A stretch of 58,573 nt of DNA from Nitrospira sp. (GCA_016784355.1 JADHUV010000016.1:1-58573), one strand, 5' to 3'; counted from the first letter of the stretch, positions 47,497-56,531 are shown. The notes: generated by a model from the letters alone, not told the origin. Numbers and translations: made by a program.

Positions 47497-47691
47497 TTAA
47501 CCACCCCAACCCACTGCAATCGCTATGGCGCCAGCAGGACAGATGTCCGGGCAATTTCCACAATCAATACAAGAGGTCGCAAGGGGAGAATCACACTTGC
47601 CTTCTAACATCTCAAAACACCTGACCGGACAGGCCTTTACACAGTCCCCGCACCCGTTGCACTTTTCCCAGTTCACTACGGCAATATACAC
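47497..47691 (-). CDS. Ferredoxin with two [4Fe-4S] clusters
   Basis: A 64-residue protein with two cluster motifs, 'CNGCGDCVKACP' and 'CIDCGNCPDICP' (C-x2-C-x2-C-x3-CP each), separated by 'VRCFEMLEGKCDSPLATS'. The GTG start follows GGAGGTGAG. It carries electrons in the cytoplasm; the partner is unknown because it stands alone. Confidence 0.93.
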   Translation of the reverse strand: MYIAVVNWEKCNGCGDCVKACPVRCFEMLEGKCDSPLATSCIDCGNCPDICPAGAIAIAVGWGG

Positions 47692-47890
47692 TTGATCTCA
47701 CCTCCAAGATTTGTTACCTCTTTTTAAGTATGTATAAAAAGACCATTTTCTATCTATGATCTTTATCATAAGATTCTGAAGATTGTCAGGACTGTTGAGA
47801 GTAAACAGTGCGTAAACTCCCCTTGAAGCTATCATGAGCAGAGGCAGAACTGAAAATCAGCATGCACTGAACATAATTACCTGGAAGTCA

Positions 47891-47917
47891 GGGCACCCGC
47901 AGAGGGGTGCCCCTACG
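47891..47917. repeat. GGGCACCC-type dispersed hairpin
   Basis: Arms GGGCACCC and GGGGTGCCC around CGCAGA, followed by CTACG. Related to 41858-41883. It lies in the 283-base gap between ferredoxin and the M23 lipoprotein, which holds no other feature. Confidence 0.7.
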
Positions 47918-47974
47918 AGAGTTTTCAGATGCTCGGACATGCAGTAAATTCCCAATTACGTTAATATCTAAACC

Positions 47975-48628
47975 ATGCAAAAATTATTAATTACAAAACT
48001 CTTCATGGCGATCATGCTGATATCATCGGCCTGCTCCACACTCATAAAACCCTACGGCTTTGTCGCACCGGATACTGAGCAGGTGCGCGAGGACGGACAG
48101 CCTTTGTTCATTCCGGCAAATGCCCATTCAATATCGCAGGGCTACAAACCCCCTCCACCCGGGTTGCATCTTACAGAGGTAAAAGGTGTTCACATGGGCA
48201 TCGATGTTTATGCTGAGACCGGCACACCCGTACTAGCGGTTGCCGATGGTGTTGTTATCGCTTCTCTTTATGAACCACTGCTTGGCAACAGGGTGGTGAT
48301 AGAGCATACGGGTAAACGCAATGGCATGTCCATGAGAACGGGTTCTTTTCATATGGACAGGCGCCTTGTTTCAGAAGGGGATAAAGTAATTCGCGGTCAA
48401 CAGATCGGAACGCTTGGAAGCAAGGGAGCTCTCGCACCATACCCGCACCTGCACTTTGAGGTTCGGCAGGGTGTTATGAATGAAAAAATCGAGTTTGAGC
48501 CGGTTAATCCGCACAGATTCTGGGCAGACGGGCCCGGGATAGTAACCTGTTTTAAGACCGGCAGAACGTGGACAGATCAGCCTTTTGTTATGACTTATCC
48601 GGTAATCTGTCCAGATTGGGCTGAATAA
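47975..48628 (+). CDS. M23-family peptidoglycan peptidase, lipoprotein
   Basis: A 217-residue protein with a lipoprotein signal (lipobox ISSAC, Cys at residue 20). The M23/LytM domain has 'GVHMGIDVYAETGTPVLAVADGVV' (HxGxD) and 'YPHLHFEVRQG' (HxH), so the zinc-site residues are present and it may cut peptidoglycan cross-links. There is no LysM or coiled coil. A terminator follows. Confidence 0.92.
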   Translation: MQKLLITKLFMAIMLISSACSTLIKPYGFVAPDTEQVREDGQPLFIPANAHSISQGYKPPPPGLHLTEVKGVHMGIDVYAETGTPVLAVADGVVIASLYEPLLGNRVVIEHTGKRNGMSMRTGSFHMDRRLVSEGDKVIRGQQIGTLGSKGALAPYPHLHFEVRQGVMNEKIEFEPVNPHRFWADGPGIVTCFKTGRTWTDQPFVMTYPVICPDWAE

Positions 48629-48650
48629 TTTTCAATACGCGCCGCATAAA

Positions 48651-48679
48651 AAAGGCAGGCACTAAAAGTACCCGCCTTT
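48651..48679. terminator. Hairpin between convergent genes
   Basis: AAAGGCAGGCAC and GTACCCGCCTTT form a 12-bp stem with two mismatches around TAAAA, with an A-run before and a short T-run after. It lies between the M23 gene and the cupredoxin-like gene, which end facing each other. Confidence 0.6.
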
Positions 48680-48701
48680 CATAATTATATAAAACCAAAA
48701 A

Positions 48702-49526
48702 TTACTTCATATGCTCTTTTTTCGTATTTTTCTTAACTGAGACCTCTGAAAACTCTGCATTTTTTTCAACAGTATCACCGCCAGCGATCGTCACTTTCCC
48801 AAGACTGATTTCGCCAAAACCCTCATGCCAGGCCTTAAGCTCATATTCTCCTGCCGGGATATTCGTTAAAGAAAAACTGCCGCTGTCATCTGTAAGTGAT
48901 GCATAGGGATGAGGAAAGTTATATGAATAGGCAAGCATCCACGGGTGAGCATTGCACTTGATACTCATGAGACCAGGACGCAGCTTTCTCTTTGCCTGAA
49001 ATCCGGTCTCGGGAATGCCGAGATTATATACTGTACGCCCCCTGATATAGGCGTGAACATTATGAAAGACCGGATCGCTGTTAGTATTAACAGCCTTATT
49101 TTTATGAGCACTAAACCCGACATGTATACGGGGCTCAAAGGCACATCCAACATTATCTATTATTACGTCCTGCTCCGGGACTGCTTTCCCTTCTTTTATA
49201 TCCGCAAGAAACACAACGGCATTCTTAATCTCATTAGCCGCATTAATACTAAACTTTTTAGCCGGGAGTGTATCTCCGCAAAATTCTTTTTCTGAGGTAA
49301 TAGTCAGCGTCTCAGCAGGGGGGCGTGTACCGCCTGTAAATATTGCCTTACCGAAAATATTCCCGCCGTTTTCAAACTCAATTACCACATAAAGCGGCGG
49401 CTTAGGCTTCTTTGGTTTCACTTCCTCTTCAGCGACAACTTCTGCTTCTGCTGCAGCTTCCTGAGCATAGACCGGAGAAGACATATAAAAGCTTGAAACA
49501 ATAAAAAACATTAAAACATATCTCAT
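48702..49526 (-). CDS. Periplasmic cupredoxin-like protein with a carboxypeptidase-regulatory-like end
   Basis: A 274-residue secreted protein (signal peptide at 1-22, ending SPVYAQ) with an Ala/Glu-rich linker. The central domain (about 55-200) has 'SDPVFHNVHAY' and 'GLMSIKCNAHPWMLAY', supplying His, Cys, His and Met in the order of a type I copper site. The last 70 residues ('GSFSLTNIPAGEYELKAWHEGFGEISLGKVTIAGG') are a carboxypeptidase-regulatory-like beta-sandwich. Such proteins are found with methylamine utilisation and respiratory genes; the role here is not known. Confidence 0.85.
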   Translation of the reverse strand: MRYVLMFFIVSSFYMSSPVYAQEAAAEAEVVAEEEVKPKKPKPPLYVVIEFENGGNIFGKAIFTGGTRPPAETLTITSEKEFCGDTLPAKKFSINAANEIKNAVVFLADIKEGKAVPEQDVIIDNVGCAFEPRIHVGFSAHKNKAVNTNSDPVFHNVHAYIRGRTVYNLGIPETGFQAKRKLRPGLMSIKCNAHPWMLAYSYNFPHPYASLTDDSGSFSLTNIPAGEYELKAWHEGFGEISLGKVTIAGGDTVEKNAEFSEVSVKKNTKKEHMK

Positions 49527-49724
49527 AATGGGCCTTCCTTTAGTTTGGTATTATTTATAATCGCTGAATTCTGCATCGTAAATGTCTATTCGACAAATCA
49601 AGCATATTTCTTAAGGCAGCAATGCGATAAATAAGCAATTGCATAGTTCTGATTTTATCATATTTTTTAATGTTTTTTTAATGTCAGTCCCATATTGTTG
49701 ATAAACAAGCCCTGCATGCAAAGG

Positions 49725-51686
49725 CTATGCCGGGTCAAATACCTCACGGATCCTGATCAGGAGTGTGTCAGGATGAATCGGCTTGATAATGAAATTGGCC
49801 TTTTCCTTCTTAAAACCCTTCATATTCAGGATATCATCCGTATATCCACTCATATAGATCACCTTTACATCCGGATTCATGGCAGTCATTTCTACAGATG
49901 CTTCTATCCCATTTTTTTCGGGCATGATAACATCAAGAAGAACCAGGTCTATCTCATCTTTTCTCTGTGCAAACTTTGCTACCGCATCATTGCCGTCAAC
50001 CGCTGTAACTAGATTATATCCGGAATCAGTAAGCACCTTTGCTATTATTGTCAGTAAAGGTTGGTTATCTTCGGCCACAAGGATCGTCTCTGAACCGCCG
50101 GGTACTGCAGCGACCTCACTCAGATTCTCTCTATCCACCGACTCCGAGCTTAACGGCAGATAAATACGAAATGATGTGCCGCTGCCATTTACAGTATCTA
50201 ATTCAATTTTACCGTTATGCTGCTGAACAATACCGTGAGTTACAGACAACCCCAACCCGGTTCCCTCACCTGCGGCCTTTGTCGTATAAAATGGATCATA
50301 AATTCTGTCCCTGATCTCCTCAGCAATGCCGGTACCCGTATCAGATACAGTCGTCACAACATACTGCCCGAACTTACCCTGTTCAACCGAAACACTCTCT
50401 TCATGCACCTCTGCCGACTCAGTGGCAATAGTAATACGGCCGCCCTCCGGCATTGCATCTCTGGCATTAATCACAAGGTTCATAAGAACCTGTTCAATCT
50501 GTCCGGGATCTGCATATACTGTCATATTGCCTTCATCCAGATATAAGATCAATTCTATATCGTCACCAATAAGTCTCCTGAGCATATCCTCAAAACCGAG
50601 GATAATCTTATTCATATTGACCGCTTTTAAATCTATGACCTGCCTGCTGCTGAATGTCAGAAGCCGTCGTATCAATGCAGATGCCTTTTTTGCTGAAAAT
50701 TGAATCTGATCAATATAAATATCTCCTGAACCTTTCTTTTCCAGGCTCTGCCTCAGGAGTTTGCCGCTGCTGATAATTACCGAGAGAATATTATTGAAGT
50801 CATGAGCTATACCGCCTGTAAAGGTACCAATTGCATCCAGCTTCTGTGAGTGCCTGAGCTGATCCTCCAATGTTTTTTTCTCTGACTCATGCCGCTTCAG
50901 CTTGTCTGTCATATCATTGAAGGCTTCTGTTAACTCACTTATTTCGCCGCCTGATTCCACTGGTATTATCGGCAGCGAATCGATATCATCTACATTCCTG
51001 ACACCTTCTGTAAGTCTCTTGAGCGGTCGGGTTACGCCCCTTACAATCCATAATGTAATTACCCACCCTAAGAGAATAAATCCAGCCGGCACAAACAGAC
51101 CCTTCATGACAGATGCGCTTAACAGTCCTTTCATACTCGCGGTGCTTAATACAATTCTGGCAAACCCTATTACTTCGCTGCCCGCCGGAATATCACTGCC
51201 CTTATAATAGAGCATCTCCTCTTCATCAAATTCATTACGGATAAAAATAGGTGCCCAAAATTCGATACCCTCTTCACCCTCCAGAATTACAATGCTCAAC
51301 CGCGTATCTAAACTCCCTGCCAATTTATCCATTGCATAAGAGATATCAGAATCAATTAGTTCTTTGTGCCCGCTCCGCCCCCGCGAGATCATCTGCTCGC
51401 CCTCTGCAGTATACACCTCTACTAAAAGGGCATCCCTATAATTAATTATTCCTCTCATATGCACGTTCCATAAATCCGTCAGCAGGTCAGAATCACCGGC
51501 ATACACGCCCATCCTGGCACTTTGTGCAAACATGCGCACTAACTGCGAGCCTTCTTCCAGGAGATGACTTCTAATACTGCGATTCTGTTCGAAAATATAA
51601 AAAGCGGATATACCGATGTAAACAAAGACCGCAAATACAGTAAACAGATAAAATATCTTGGCACTGAAGCTACCGGGTCTGAGCAT
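49725..51686 (-). CDS. Hybrid sensor histidine kinase with receiver domain
   Basis: A 653-residue membrane protein: membrane segments at about 10-31 and 196-215, periplasmic sensor between them, and HAMP at 216-270. The dimerisation domain has phosphoacceptor His295 in 'GGIAHDFNNIL'. The ATPase domain has 'NLVINARDAMPEGG' and 'DTGTGIAEEI'. A C-terminal receiver (about 535-653) has the Asp in 'LVLLDVIMPEKNG'. It is transcribed after the binding-protein gene (18 bases) and so may read that protein's ligand. The receiver-LuxR protein at 56652 lacks its own kinase and is a possible partner. Confidence 0.92.
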   Translation of the reverse strand: MLRPGSFSAKIFYLFTVFAVFVYIGISAFYIFEQNRSIRSHLLEEGSQLVRMFAQSARMGVYAGDSDLLTDLWNVHMRGIINYRDALLVEVYTAEGEQMISRGRSGHKELIDSDISYAMDKLAGSLDTRLSIVILEGEEGIEFWAPIFIRNEFDEEEMLYYKGSDIPAGSEVIGFARIVLSTASMKGLLSASVMKGLFVPAGFILLGWVITLWIVRGVTRPLKRLTEGVRNVDDIDSLPIIPVESGGEISELTEAFNDMTDKLKRHESEKKTLEDQLRHSQKLDAIGTFTGGIAHDFNNILSVIISSGKLLRQSLEKKGSGDIYIDQIQFSAKKASALIRRLLTFSSRQVIDLKAVNMNKIILGFEDMLRRLIGDDIELILYLDEGNMTVYADPGQIEQVLMNLVINARDAMPEGGRITIATESAEVHEESVSVEQGKFGQYVVTTVSDTGTGIAEEIRDRIYDPFYTTKAAGEGTGLGLSVTHGIVQQHNGKIELDTVNGSGTSFRIYLPLSSESVDRENLSEVAAVPGGSETILVAEDNQPLLTIIAKVLTDSGYNLVTAVDGNDAVAKFAQRKDEIDLVLLDVIMPEKNGIEASVEMTAMNPDVKVIYMSGYTDDILNMKGFKKEKANFIIKPIHPDTLLIRIREVFDPA

Positions 51687-51704
51687 TATTCTCCAGAAAT
51701 ACTA

Positions 51705-52610
51705 CTATTGAACTGCATTCACGGTTTTGGCGGTATTAAACTCTTTTTCATTAATATTCCAATTGAGCCTGGTGGCAACCCTGTAATTTACCGTGATTTC
51801 CGCCTTCCTCGCCTCTAAACCCGGGAGGTCTCTTACTCTGACACCTGCCAGAACCCTGGCAGCCATCTCTCCCGCCTGCACACCTATGTCTGAAGGACTT
51901 ATATCAATGGACATCATCGCGCCACTTTTAACATACTTTTCAGAAAAGGCAATTACCGGCATACGATTTTCAGCGGCATACATAAACATAAATTCCAATA
52001 TCTCGGCCCGCAAAACGGTCAGGTCCGGAAGCATCCATATCGCCTCTACCTCACCCTTAAGACTCTTCAGGGCGAAAGGCACCTCTCTCGAATCACTCAC
52101 CTTTCTTGTGACAAGCTTTATCCCCTGCGCCTCCGCTGCACGGGCCGCCTTGGCTACAAACGGGCCTGTCCTCTCAGGGTCATAGACAACACCTACACTC
52201 ATCAAATCCGGAAGCGCAAGCTTTATTGAGACAAGCTGTTTAGCCGGACTCATATTCATACTGACCCCTGTGATATTAGAGGATCCGGCGATAAGGCGTG
52301 ATGGATTGGGAACCATGAAATAAATTACCGGAATATCCTTTATCTCACGAGCTTTTTTAAGGGCATCAACACCTATAGCGGCTACGACCTCAGGCTTTTC
52401 CCTACTGATAATCTTATCGAGACCAATATCCTCTACCTCGGACAGGCGGTAACTTTTCGTGCTGCAGTCACAGGCCTTTTCAAAACCCTCAAGTGCATCA
52501 TTGTACGGCTTTATTGAGACACTCTGGATTGTTACGATGTCAGCCCCATAAGCAAGCAACGGACATGTTATCAATATGAGTGCCAGAATAATACCGTACT
52601 TTCTCCGCAT
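51705..52610 (-). CDS. Periplasmic ABC-type substrate-binding protein (PF04392-like)
   Basis: About 301 residues: signal peptide (1-22, ending LLAYGA), then the two-lobed fold of the PF04392 family, with 'VAAIGVDALKKAREIKDIPVIYFMVPNPSRLIAGSSNITGVSM' and 'YVKSGAMMSIDISPSDIGVQAGEMAARVLAGV'. These proteins bind small ligands, sometimes without a transporter. No permease or ATPase gene is nearby, so here it likely feeds the kinase encoded next. I prefer the start at 52610 because the signal peptide then begins properly; 52658 is possible. Confidence 0.85.
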   Translation of the reverse strand: MRRKYGIILALILITCPLLAYGADIVTIQSVSIKPYNDALEGFEKACDCSTKSYRLSEVEDIGLDKIISREKPEVVAAIGVDALKKAREIKDIPVIYFMVPNPSRLIAGSSNITGVSMNMSPAKQLVSIKLALPDLMSVGVVYDPERTGPFVAKAARAAEAQGIKLVTRKVSDSREVPFALKSLKGEVEAIWMLPDLTVLRAEILEFMFMYAAENRMPVIAFSEKYVKSGAMMSIDISPSDIGVQAGEMAARVLAGVRVRDLPGLEARKAEITVNYRVATRLNWNINEKEFNTAKTVNAVQ

Positions 52611-52756
52611 ACAGGACACCCCAGATATATTATTTTCTCTCTGCTTAAATAGAATCATTCTTATATTGTAATAGCTACTAGAACATATGTCTTCAAAGAT
52701 ATATCACAAATCAAATACTTGTCCCCAAATTAAATGTATTTCTTGTTAGAATACCG

Positions 52757-52785
52757 TTGGCTCAACAGGACACTTACTTTACACT
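52757..52785 (+). promoter_or_regulatory. Candidate promoter of the TonB-dependent receptor gene
   Basis: TTGGCT (52757-52762), a 17-base spacer and TACACT (52780-52785). A start near 52792 would put the lux-box-like palindrome 27 bases downstream. A moderate match only. Confidence 0.35.
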
Positions 52786-52818
52786 CTTAATAATAGTACT
52801 TGCAAATATCAAAAGACT

Positions 52819-52838
52819 ACCTGTCTAAACTGACAGGT
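52819..52838. promoter_or_regulatory. Lux-box-like 20-bp palindrome, site 1
   Basis: ACCTGTCTAAACTGACAGGT: perfect 7-base arms around 6 bases. It lies 32 bases before the receptor start codon. Sites 2 and 3 share the pattern ACCYGYC-N6-GACRGGT. It resembles the 20-bp lux box family (ACCTGT...ACAGGT ends) bound by LuxR regulators. It could instead act as an RNA hairpin in the leader. Confidence 0.6.
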
Positions 52839-52870
52839 AAAAACTATATTTAATTGAGGGACATTTACAA

Positions 52871-54805
52871 ATGATCAGACTAAAACAATTCGGAAGCAGA
52901 CAACCCCATTTACTCACCTTAGTCCTAATGATTTTCATTATAGTACCGACTAACTTTGCTTATTCTCAGTCAGCTAATGAAATGGCGATGCTCACAATGT
53001 TTTACACAGAAGCAGATCTGGTCACCACTCCGACCAGATCACCAAAGCTTATCACAGAAACTGCAGAGAATATCTCGGTAGTAAGCTCAGATCAGATAGA
53101 GCAGATGCACTACCGTACACTACCGGAGGCCCTCACCAATGTAGCAGGTCTGCATGTTGATGTCAGAAACCCATGGGTAAGTCTTGTCTATATACAGGGG
53201 AATATACAGGAGCGCTCGACATTAAGGCTCGATGGTATCTCAATGAATTTAATATCAAGCAATGCCGCAGATTTCGGGATGCTGCCTGTTAAGAACTTAT
53301 CTTCAATCGAAGCGGTCAAGGGACCTGCTTCATCAGCATGGGGTTCAGCACTGGGCGGAACTATCAATCTGATCACAAAACCCGCAGGAACTGCATCTGA
53401 GAGCAGCAACTCTGTCTCAGCATCATTCGGGCAGAAGCGAACCAGACACTACACCGCCGAGACACAGGGCCATACAGGAAAGACAGGCTATTATTTATAT
53501 GCAGGGCACCTCAAATCAGAGGGGTTCAAAACAAATACAGAAATAGATAAAACTACGGCCTACGGAAAGATCAGGCATGAGCTATCACGCAGTACAAATA
53601 TAGAACTTACACTTGGTATTCTGCGTGCTGACAAGGGTCAGGGAGAGGCCCCGCTTACACTGGCACCGGGTCTCGCATTCACCTTTGTGTTCAAGGATGA
53701 TTCAGAGTACATATTATCAACCCTTACGCTTAACCATGAGATTACCAATGATACCGAGGTCAGCCTATCTCTCAGGGGAATCAGAAAAGATTTCCAGCAG
53801 ATAACAGACCTGAAATCAGGCGGAGAGTACAGAAACCTTGTTGAGCAGGACCGGGAACTGGGTGGAAGCGCGATATTCAGAACAAAAAAGGGCAACCACC
53901 GCATAACAGCCGGTCTTGATTATGACCGCAAGAAAATCAAAAACTATAACGATGAGATCAGAAACAGCATGCTCCTGTCTGTCCTTTCCGACAGGACAGG
54001 CACAATCAACAGCACGCTGAGAAACCTGGCTGTCTATGCAAACGATACAATCTCTATTGACGACCTGACCGTCACTCCAGGTATCAGATATGATGACCTG
54101 AATATCGGTGGGGATTTTGTAAGTCCAAGCCTGGGAGCCACATACAACATTGCTGATAACACCATTGTGAGGGCCTATGTCACAAGGGGTTTTAATGCTC
54201 CTACACTTTTGCAGACTCAGGGAATCGGCCTAACTGTTACGACCAATCCGGATCTCAAACCAGAGAGGGTAGTGTCTTACCATCTGGGGGTAGAGACCGC
54301 TGAAATCCCCAATATTCTTATAAAGGCCACAGCATTCAGACATGATATCAAAGATGCGATAGTCCTGAACTCTAAGAGCAAATACGTAAACCTGAACAAA
54401 CAGAAGCGTGAAGGCGTAGAGGTTGAGTTAAAGACCCTGCCCATATACAACACGGCCTTTACCCTGGGGGGATCTTACACAGACGCAAAAGACAAGACAA
54501 CCGGGACTCAGGTAATCGAATATGGCGAGTACACCATAGACGGCGGCATTGTTTATACACGAAACTCCATCGTGGCAGCAGTGCAGGGCCACTATATATG
54601 GTGGATAGCAGGCCCGGACCTCGGCAGCAGACATGATGATATGATTGTAGATGCAAGCATCTCAAAACAGGTCACTCTCCAAGACGGACTGATTCTTGAG
54701 CTATTTGGAACGCTCCATAATATTTTCGACGGCGAGCAATATCTTGACAGCCGATTCCAGAACCCTGACAGATGGGCAGAAGCAGGGGGCAGACTACTAT
54801 TCTGA
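52871..54805 (+). CDS. TonB-dependent outer-membrane receptor
   Basis: A 644-residue protein: signal peptide (1-33, ending FAYSQS), a probable TonB box near 'DLVTTPTRS', plug domain ('AENISVVSSDQIEQMHYRTLPEALTNVAGLHV', 'LDGISMNLISSNAADFGMLPVKNLSSIEAVKGPASSAWGSALGGTINLIT') and a beta-barrel with 'RAYVTRGFNAPTLLQTQ'. It ends 'EAGGRLLF' with the terminal Phe of outer-membrane barrels. The ligand cannot be told: siderophore, cobalamin, copper chelator or peptide. It lies upstream of the peptide gene and shares the lux-box-like element. GAGGG ribosome site. Confidence 0.93.
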   Translation: MIRLKQFGSRQPHLLTLVLMIFIIVPTNFAYSQSANEMAMLTMFYTEADLVTTPTRSPKLITETAENISVVSSDQIEQMHYRTLPEALTNVAGLHVDVRNPWVSLVYIQGNIQERSTLRLDGISMNLISSNAADFGMLPVKNLSSIEAVKGPASSAWGSALGGTINLITKPAGTASESSNSVSASFGQKRTRHYTAETQGHTGKTGYYLYAGHLKSEGFKTNTEIDKTTAYGKIRHELSRSTNIELTLGILRADKGQGEAPLTLAPGLAFTFVFKDDSEYILSTLTLNHEITNDTEVSLSLRGIRKDFQQITDLKSGGEYRNLVEQDRELGGSAIFRTKKGNHRITAGLDYDRKKIKNYNDEIRNSMLLSVLSDRTGTINSTLRNLAVYANDTISIDDLTVTPGIRYDDLNIGGDFVSPSLGATYNIADNTIVRAYVTRGFNAPTLLQTQGIGLTVTTNPDLKPERVVSYHLGVETAEIPNILIKATAFRHDIKDAIVLNSKSKYVNLNKQKREGVEVELKTLPIYNTAFTLGGSYTDAKDKTTGTQVIEYGEYTIDGGIVYTRNSIVAAVQGHYIWWIAGPDLGSRHDDMIVDASISKQVTLQDGLILELFGTLHNIFDGEQYLDSRFQNPDRWAEAGGRLLF

Positions 54806-54987
54806 TACAAGTGAATTTTATTAGTATACCATCTCATATCACCCCTTAACACCTTTAAGATCTTACAGATGTTTTTTCTGCCAGAAGCACTTATAATAAT
54901 AATAATTATTACATAGCTAAGATTATATCTTTCCACTTCAGTCACCGCCATAGGCGGCCTTAATCCAAAGCATTACGAGGAGGGCAC

Positions 54988-55089
54988 ATGAAAGAAGAAA
55001 AAATCATCATCGTTGATAAGGGAGTAGATGAATCAGACAATAACAGCGAAGCATGCTGCGTTGGAGCAATCATTCCAATAGGGATTTAA
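54988..55089 (+). CDS. RiPP precursor peptide, 33 residues
   Basis: A short gene with CGAGGAGGG 5-6 bases before the ATG, a near-perfect ribosome site. The product starts MKEEKIIIVDKGVDESD, continues NNSE, and ends ACCVGAIIPIGI. The first two thirds are charged and acidic, like a leader; the last 12 residues are uncharged and hydrophobic with adjacent Cys23 and Cys24, like a core. It lies directly before a radical SAM/SPASM gene, separated by an intrinsic terminator, which is the standard layout of RiPP precursors. It is much like the 'geopeptide' kind of peptide predicted beside SPASM maturases in Geobacter, from memory and not checked. The modification (thioether, epimer or other) is not known. 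Confidence 0.85.
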   Translation: MKEEKIIIVDKGVDESDNNSEACCVGAIIPIGI

Positions 55090-55102
55090 AATTATTTAGT
55101 TC

Positions 55103-55130
55103 AGGGAGGGGCAACCCTCCCTCTTTTTTT
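55103..55130 (+). terminator. Strong intrinsic terminator after the peptide gene
   Basis: AGGGAGGG, a GCAA tetraloop, CCCTCCCT, then CTTTTTTT: a perfect 8-bp GC-rich stem with a T-run, 13 bases after the stop codon. It should leave abundant short transcripts of the peptide gene and allow only read-through, or a separate promoter, to reach the maturase. Confidence 0.93.
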
Positions 55131-55138
55131 CTTCTCCT

Positions 55139-55158
55139 ACCCGCCATATCTGACGGGT
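55139..55158. promoter_or_regulatory. Lux-box-like palindrome, site 2
   Basis: ACCCGCCATATCTGACGGGT: 20 bases, arms ACCCG.C and G.CGGGT around 6 bases with one mismatched pair. It lies between the peptide terminator and the maturase gene, 89 bases before the maturase start, where an operator could drive the maturase on its own. It shares ATCTGAC.GGTGTTT with site 3. Confidence 0.55.
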
Positions 55159-55247
55159 GTTTGTCCATACGTGATCTTTTCACAAGATAAGCATGGGGGC
55201 AAATCTCATTTATAGCGATAAAAATTGCAGAAAATACACTCAATAGC

Positions 55248-56531
55248 ATGAAACTTTCTAACTACATAAAACTTTACCCCTACCATGAAAAGCAGGGCTA
55301 CACTATGGTCTACTCATGCAAAAAAGCCTCGACCACACTCCTGCCAAACTCGATACTCCAATGTATAAAAAGCAACTCCCTCTCAGACGAAGTCCGTTCA
55401 ACCCTTGAAGACCTCGGCATCATTGTCCCTGACATAGAGGTGGAAAAAAAGGAAATGGCGCAATATATAAACCGGCAGAACGGCCAGCGGACACAGGCCA
55501 ATGTAATAGCCGTGATGAACCTTGATTGCAACCTCGCGTGCAGCTACTGCTTTGAAGGAGGCATGAAGGGGCACCATTACATGTCTGAAGAGACCGCTGA
55601 GACCCTTATTAATTATACTGCCTCCCATATATTTAAGGACAAGGATCTGCATTTTGTTTTTTATGGTGGGGAACCGTTATTAAGTAAGGCTCTTATAAAG
55701 CATATCGCAATCCATTTAAAAAATGAAGCTCAGATCAGGGAGCGTAAATTCAGCTTTGGAATGGTTACAAACGGCACGCTCTTAACTCATAAAACCGTGA
55801 CAGAGCTTTTACCATACGGCCTTATCTCTGCAAAAGTTACATTGGACGGCCCTTCCGATATCCATGACAGATCCAGGCCATTCAAATCAGGGGGTGGCTC
55901 TTTTGCTCTGATTGCCCACAATATAAAGACGGTCTGCAAACATATAAAAGTCCAAATCGGGGGCAATTATACAGAGAGCAATTACAGGGAATTCCCCCGC
56001 CTTCTTGACCATCTCCTAGATAACGGGCTCACCGTAAAAGATATCCACAGGATCAAGTTTGATGCAGTGACAAAGACACGGAAAGACATAGCACTTCCTG
56101 ATTATAATGAAGGCGCGGAATCAGTAAATGTGCCATGGGTGCTGCAATCCAGCATTTTTCTCAGAGAGGAAATACTCAAGCGGGGATATAAGACTCCTAG
56201 AGTCCTGCCCTCCCCATGTATGATGGAAATGAACGATGATATTGTGGTCAATTATAACGGTGATATCTATAAGTGCCCGGCACTTATCGGCTCTAAGAAT
56301 TATTGCATCGGCAGCATAAATTCAGGCATCTCTGACTACCGCCACTCACACAACCTTGATTCATGGAAAAATACTGAATGCCTGAACTGTGAGTACCTGC
56401 CCCTGTGCTTCGGAGGGTGCCGGTTTCTCAACATAGTGCAGAACAGCACGATTGAAGGCACGGATTGCAGAAAAACCTATTATGATGCCGCACTGGAGTC
56501 ATTAGTAAAGCAGGAGATGAGATACAAATAG
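55248..56531 (+). CDS. Radical SAM/SPASM peptide maturase
   Basis: A 427-residue cytoplasmic enzyme. The N-terminal 1-80 ('LSNYIKLYPYHEKQGYTMVY', then a winged-helix-like part 'LLPNSILQCIKSNSLSDEVRSTLEDLGIIVPD') may be a leader-recognition element. The radical SAM cluster is C94-x3-C98-x2-C101 in 'NLDCNLACSYCFEG', with GGEP at 140-143. The SPASM region has Cys 324, 343, 353, 378, 381, 387, 391 and 407, enough for two further iron-sulfur clusters. Such enzymes install thioethers, C-C links or D-residues on short peptides. The substrate should be the peptide encoded 158 bases upstream. The order of motifs resembles 'geopeptide' maturases. No clear ribosome site is seen before the ATG. Confidence 0.93.
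   Translation: MKLSNYIKLYPYHEKQGYTMVYSCKKASTTLLPNSILQCIKSNSLSDEVRSTLEDLGIIVPDIEVEKKEMAQYINRQNGQRTQANVIAVMNLDCNLACSYCFEGGMKGHHYMSEETAETLINYTASHIFKDKDLHFVFYGGEPLLSKALIKHIAIHLKNEAQIRERKFSFGMVTNGTLLTHKTVTELLPYGLISAKVTLDGPSDIHDRSRPFKSGGGSFALIAHNIKTVCKHIKVQIGGNYTESNYREFPRLLDHLLDNGLTVKDIHRIKFDAVTKTRKDIALPDYNEGAESVNVPWVLQSSIFLREEILKRGYKTPRVLPSPCMMEMNDDIVVNYNGDIYKCPALIGSKNYCIGSINSGISDYRHSHNLDSWKNTECLNCEYLPLCFGGCRFLNIVQNSTIEGTDCRKTYYDAALESLVKQEMRYK

Noticed and set aside
53975..54001. CCTGTC...GACAGG palindrome inside the TonB-receptor gene as a fourth lux-box-like site
   Set aside because: Arm spacing differs from the 20-bp sites and it is within coding sequence; it does not fit the consensus.
54945..54957. 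CCGCC-ATA-GGCGG hairpin upstream of the peptide gene as a riboswitch
   Set aside because: Only a 5-bp stem with a 3-base loop; too small to call. No convincing promoter was found in front of the peptide gene either.
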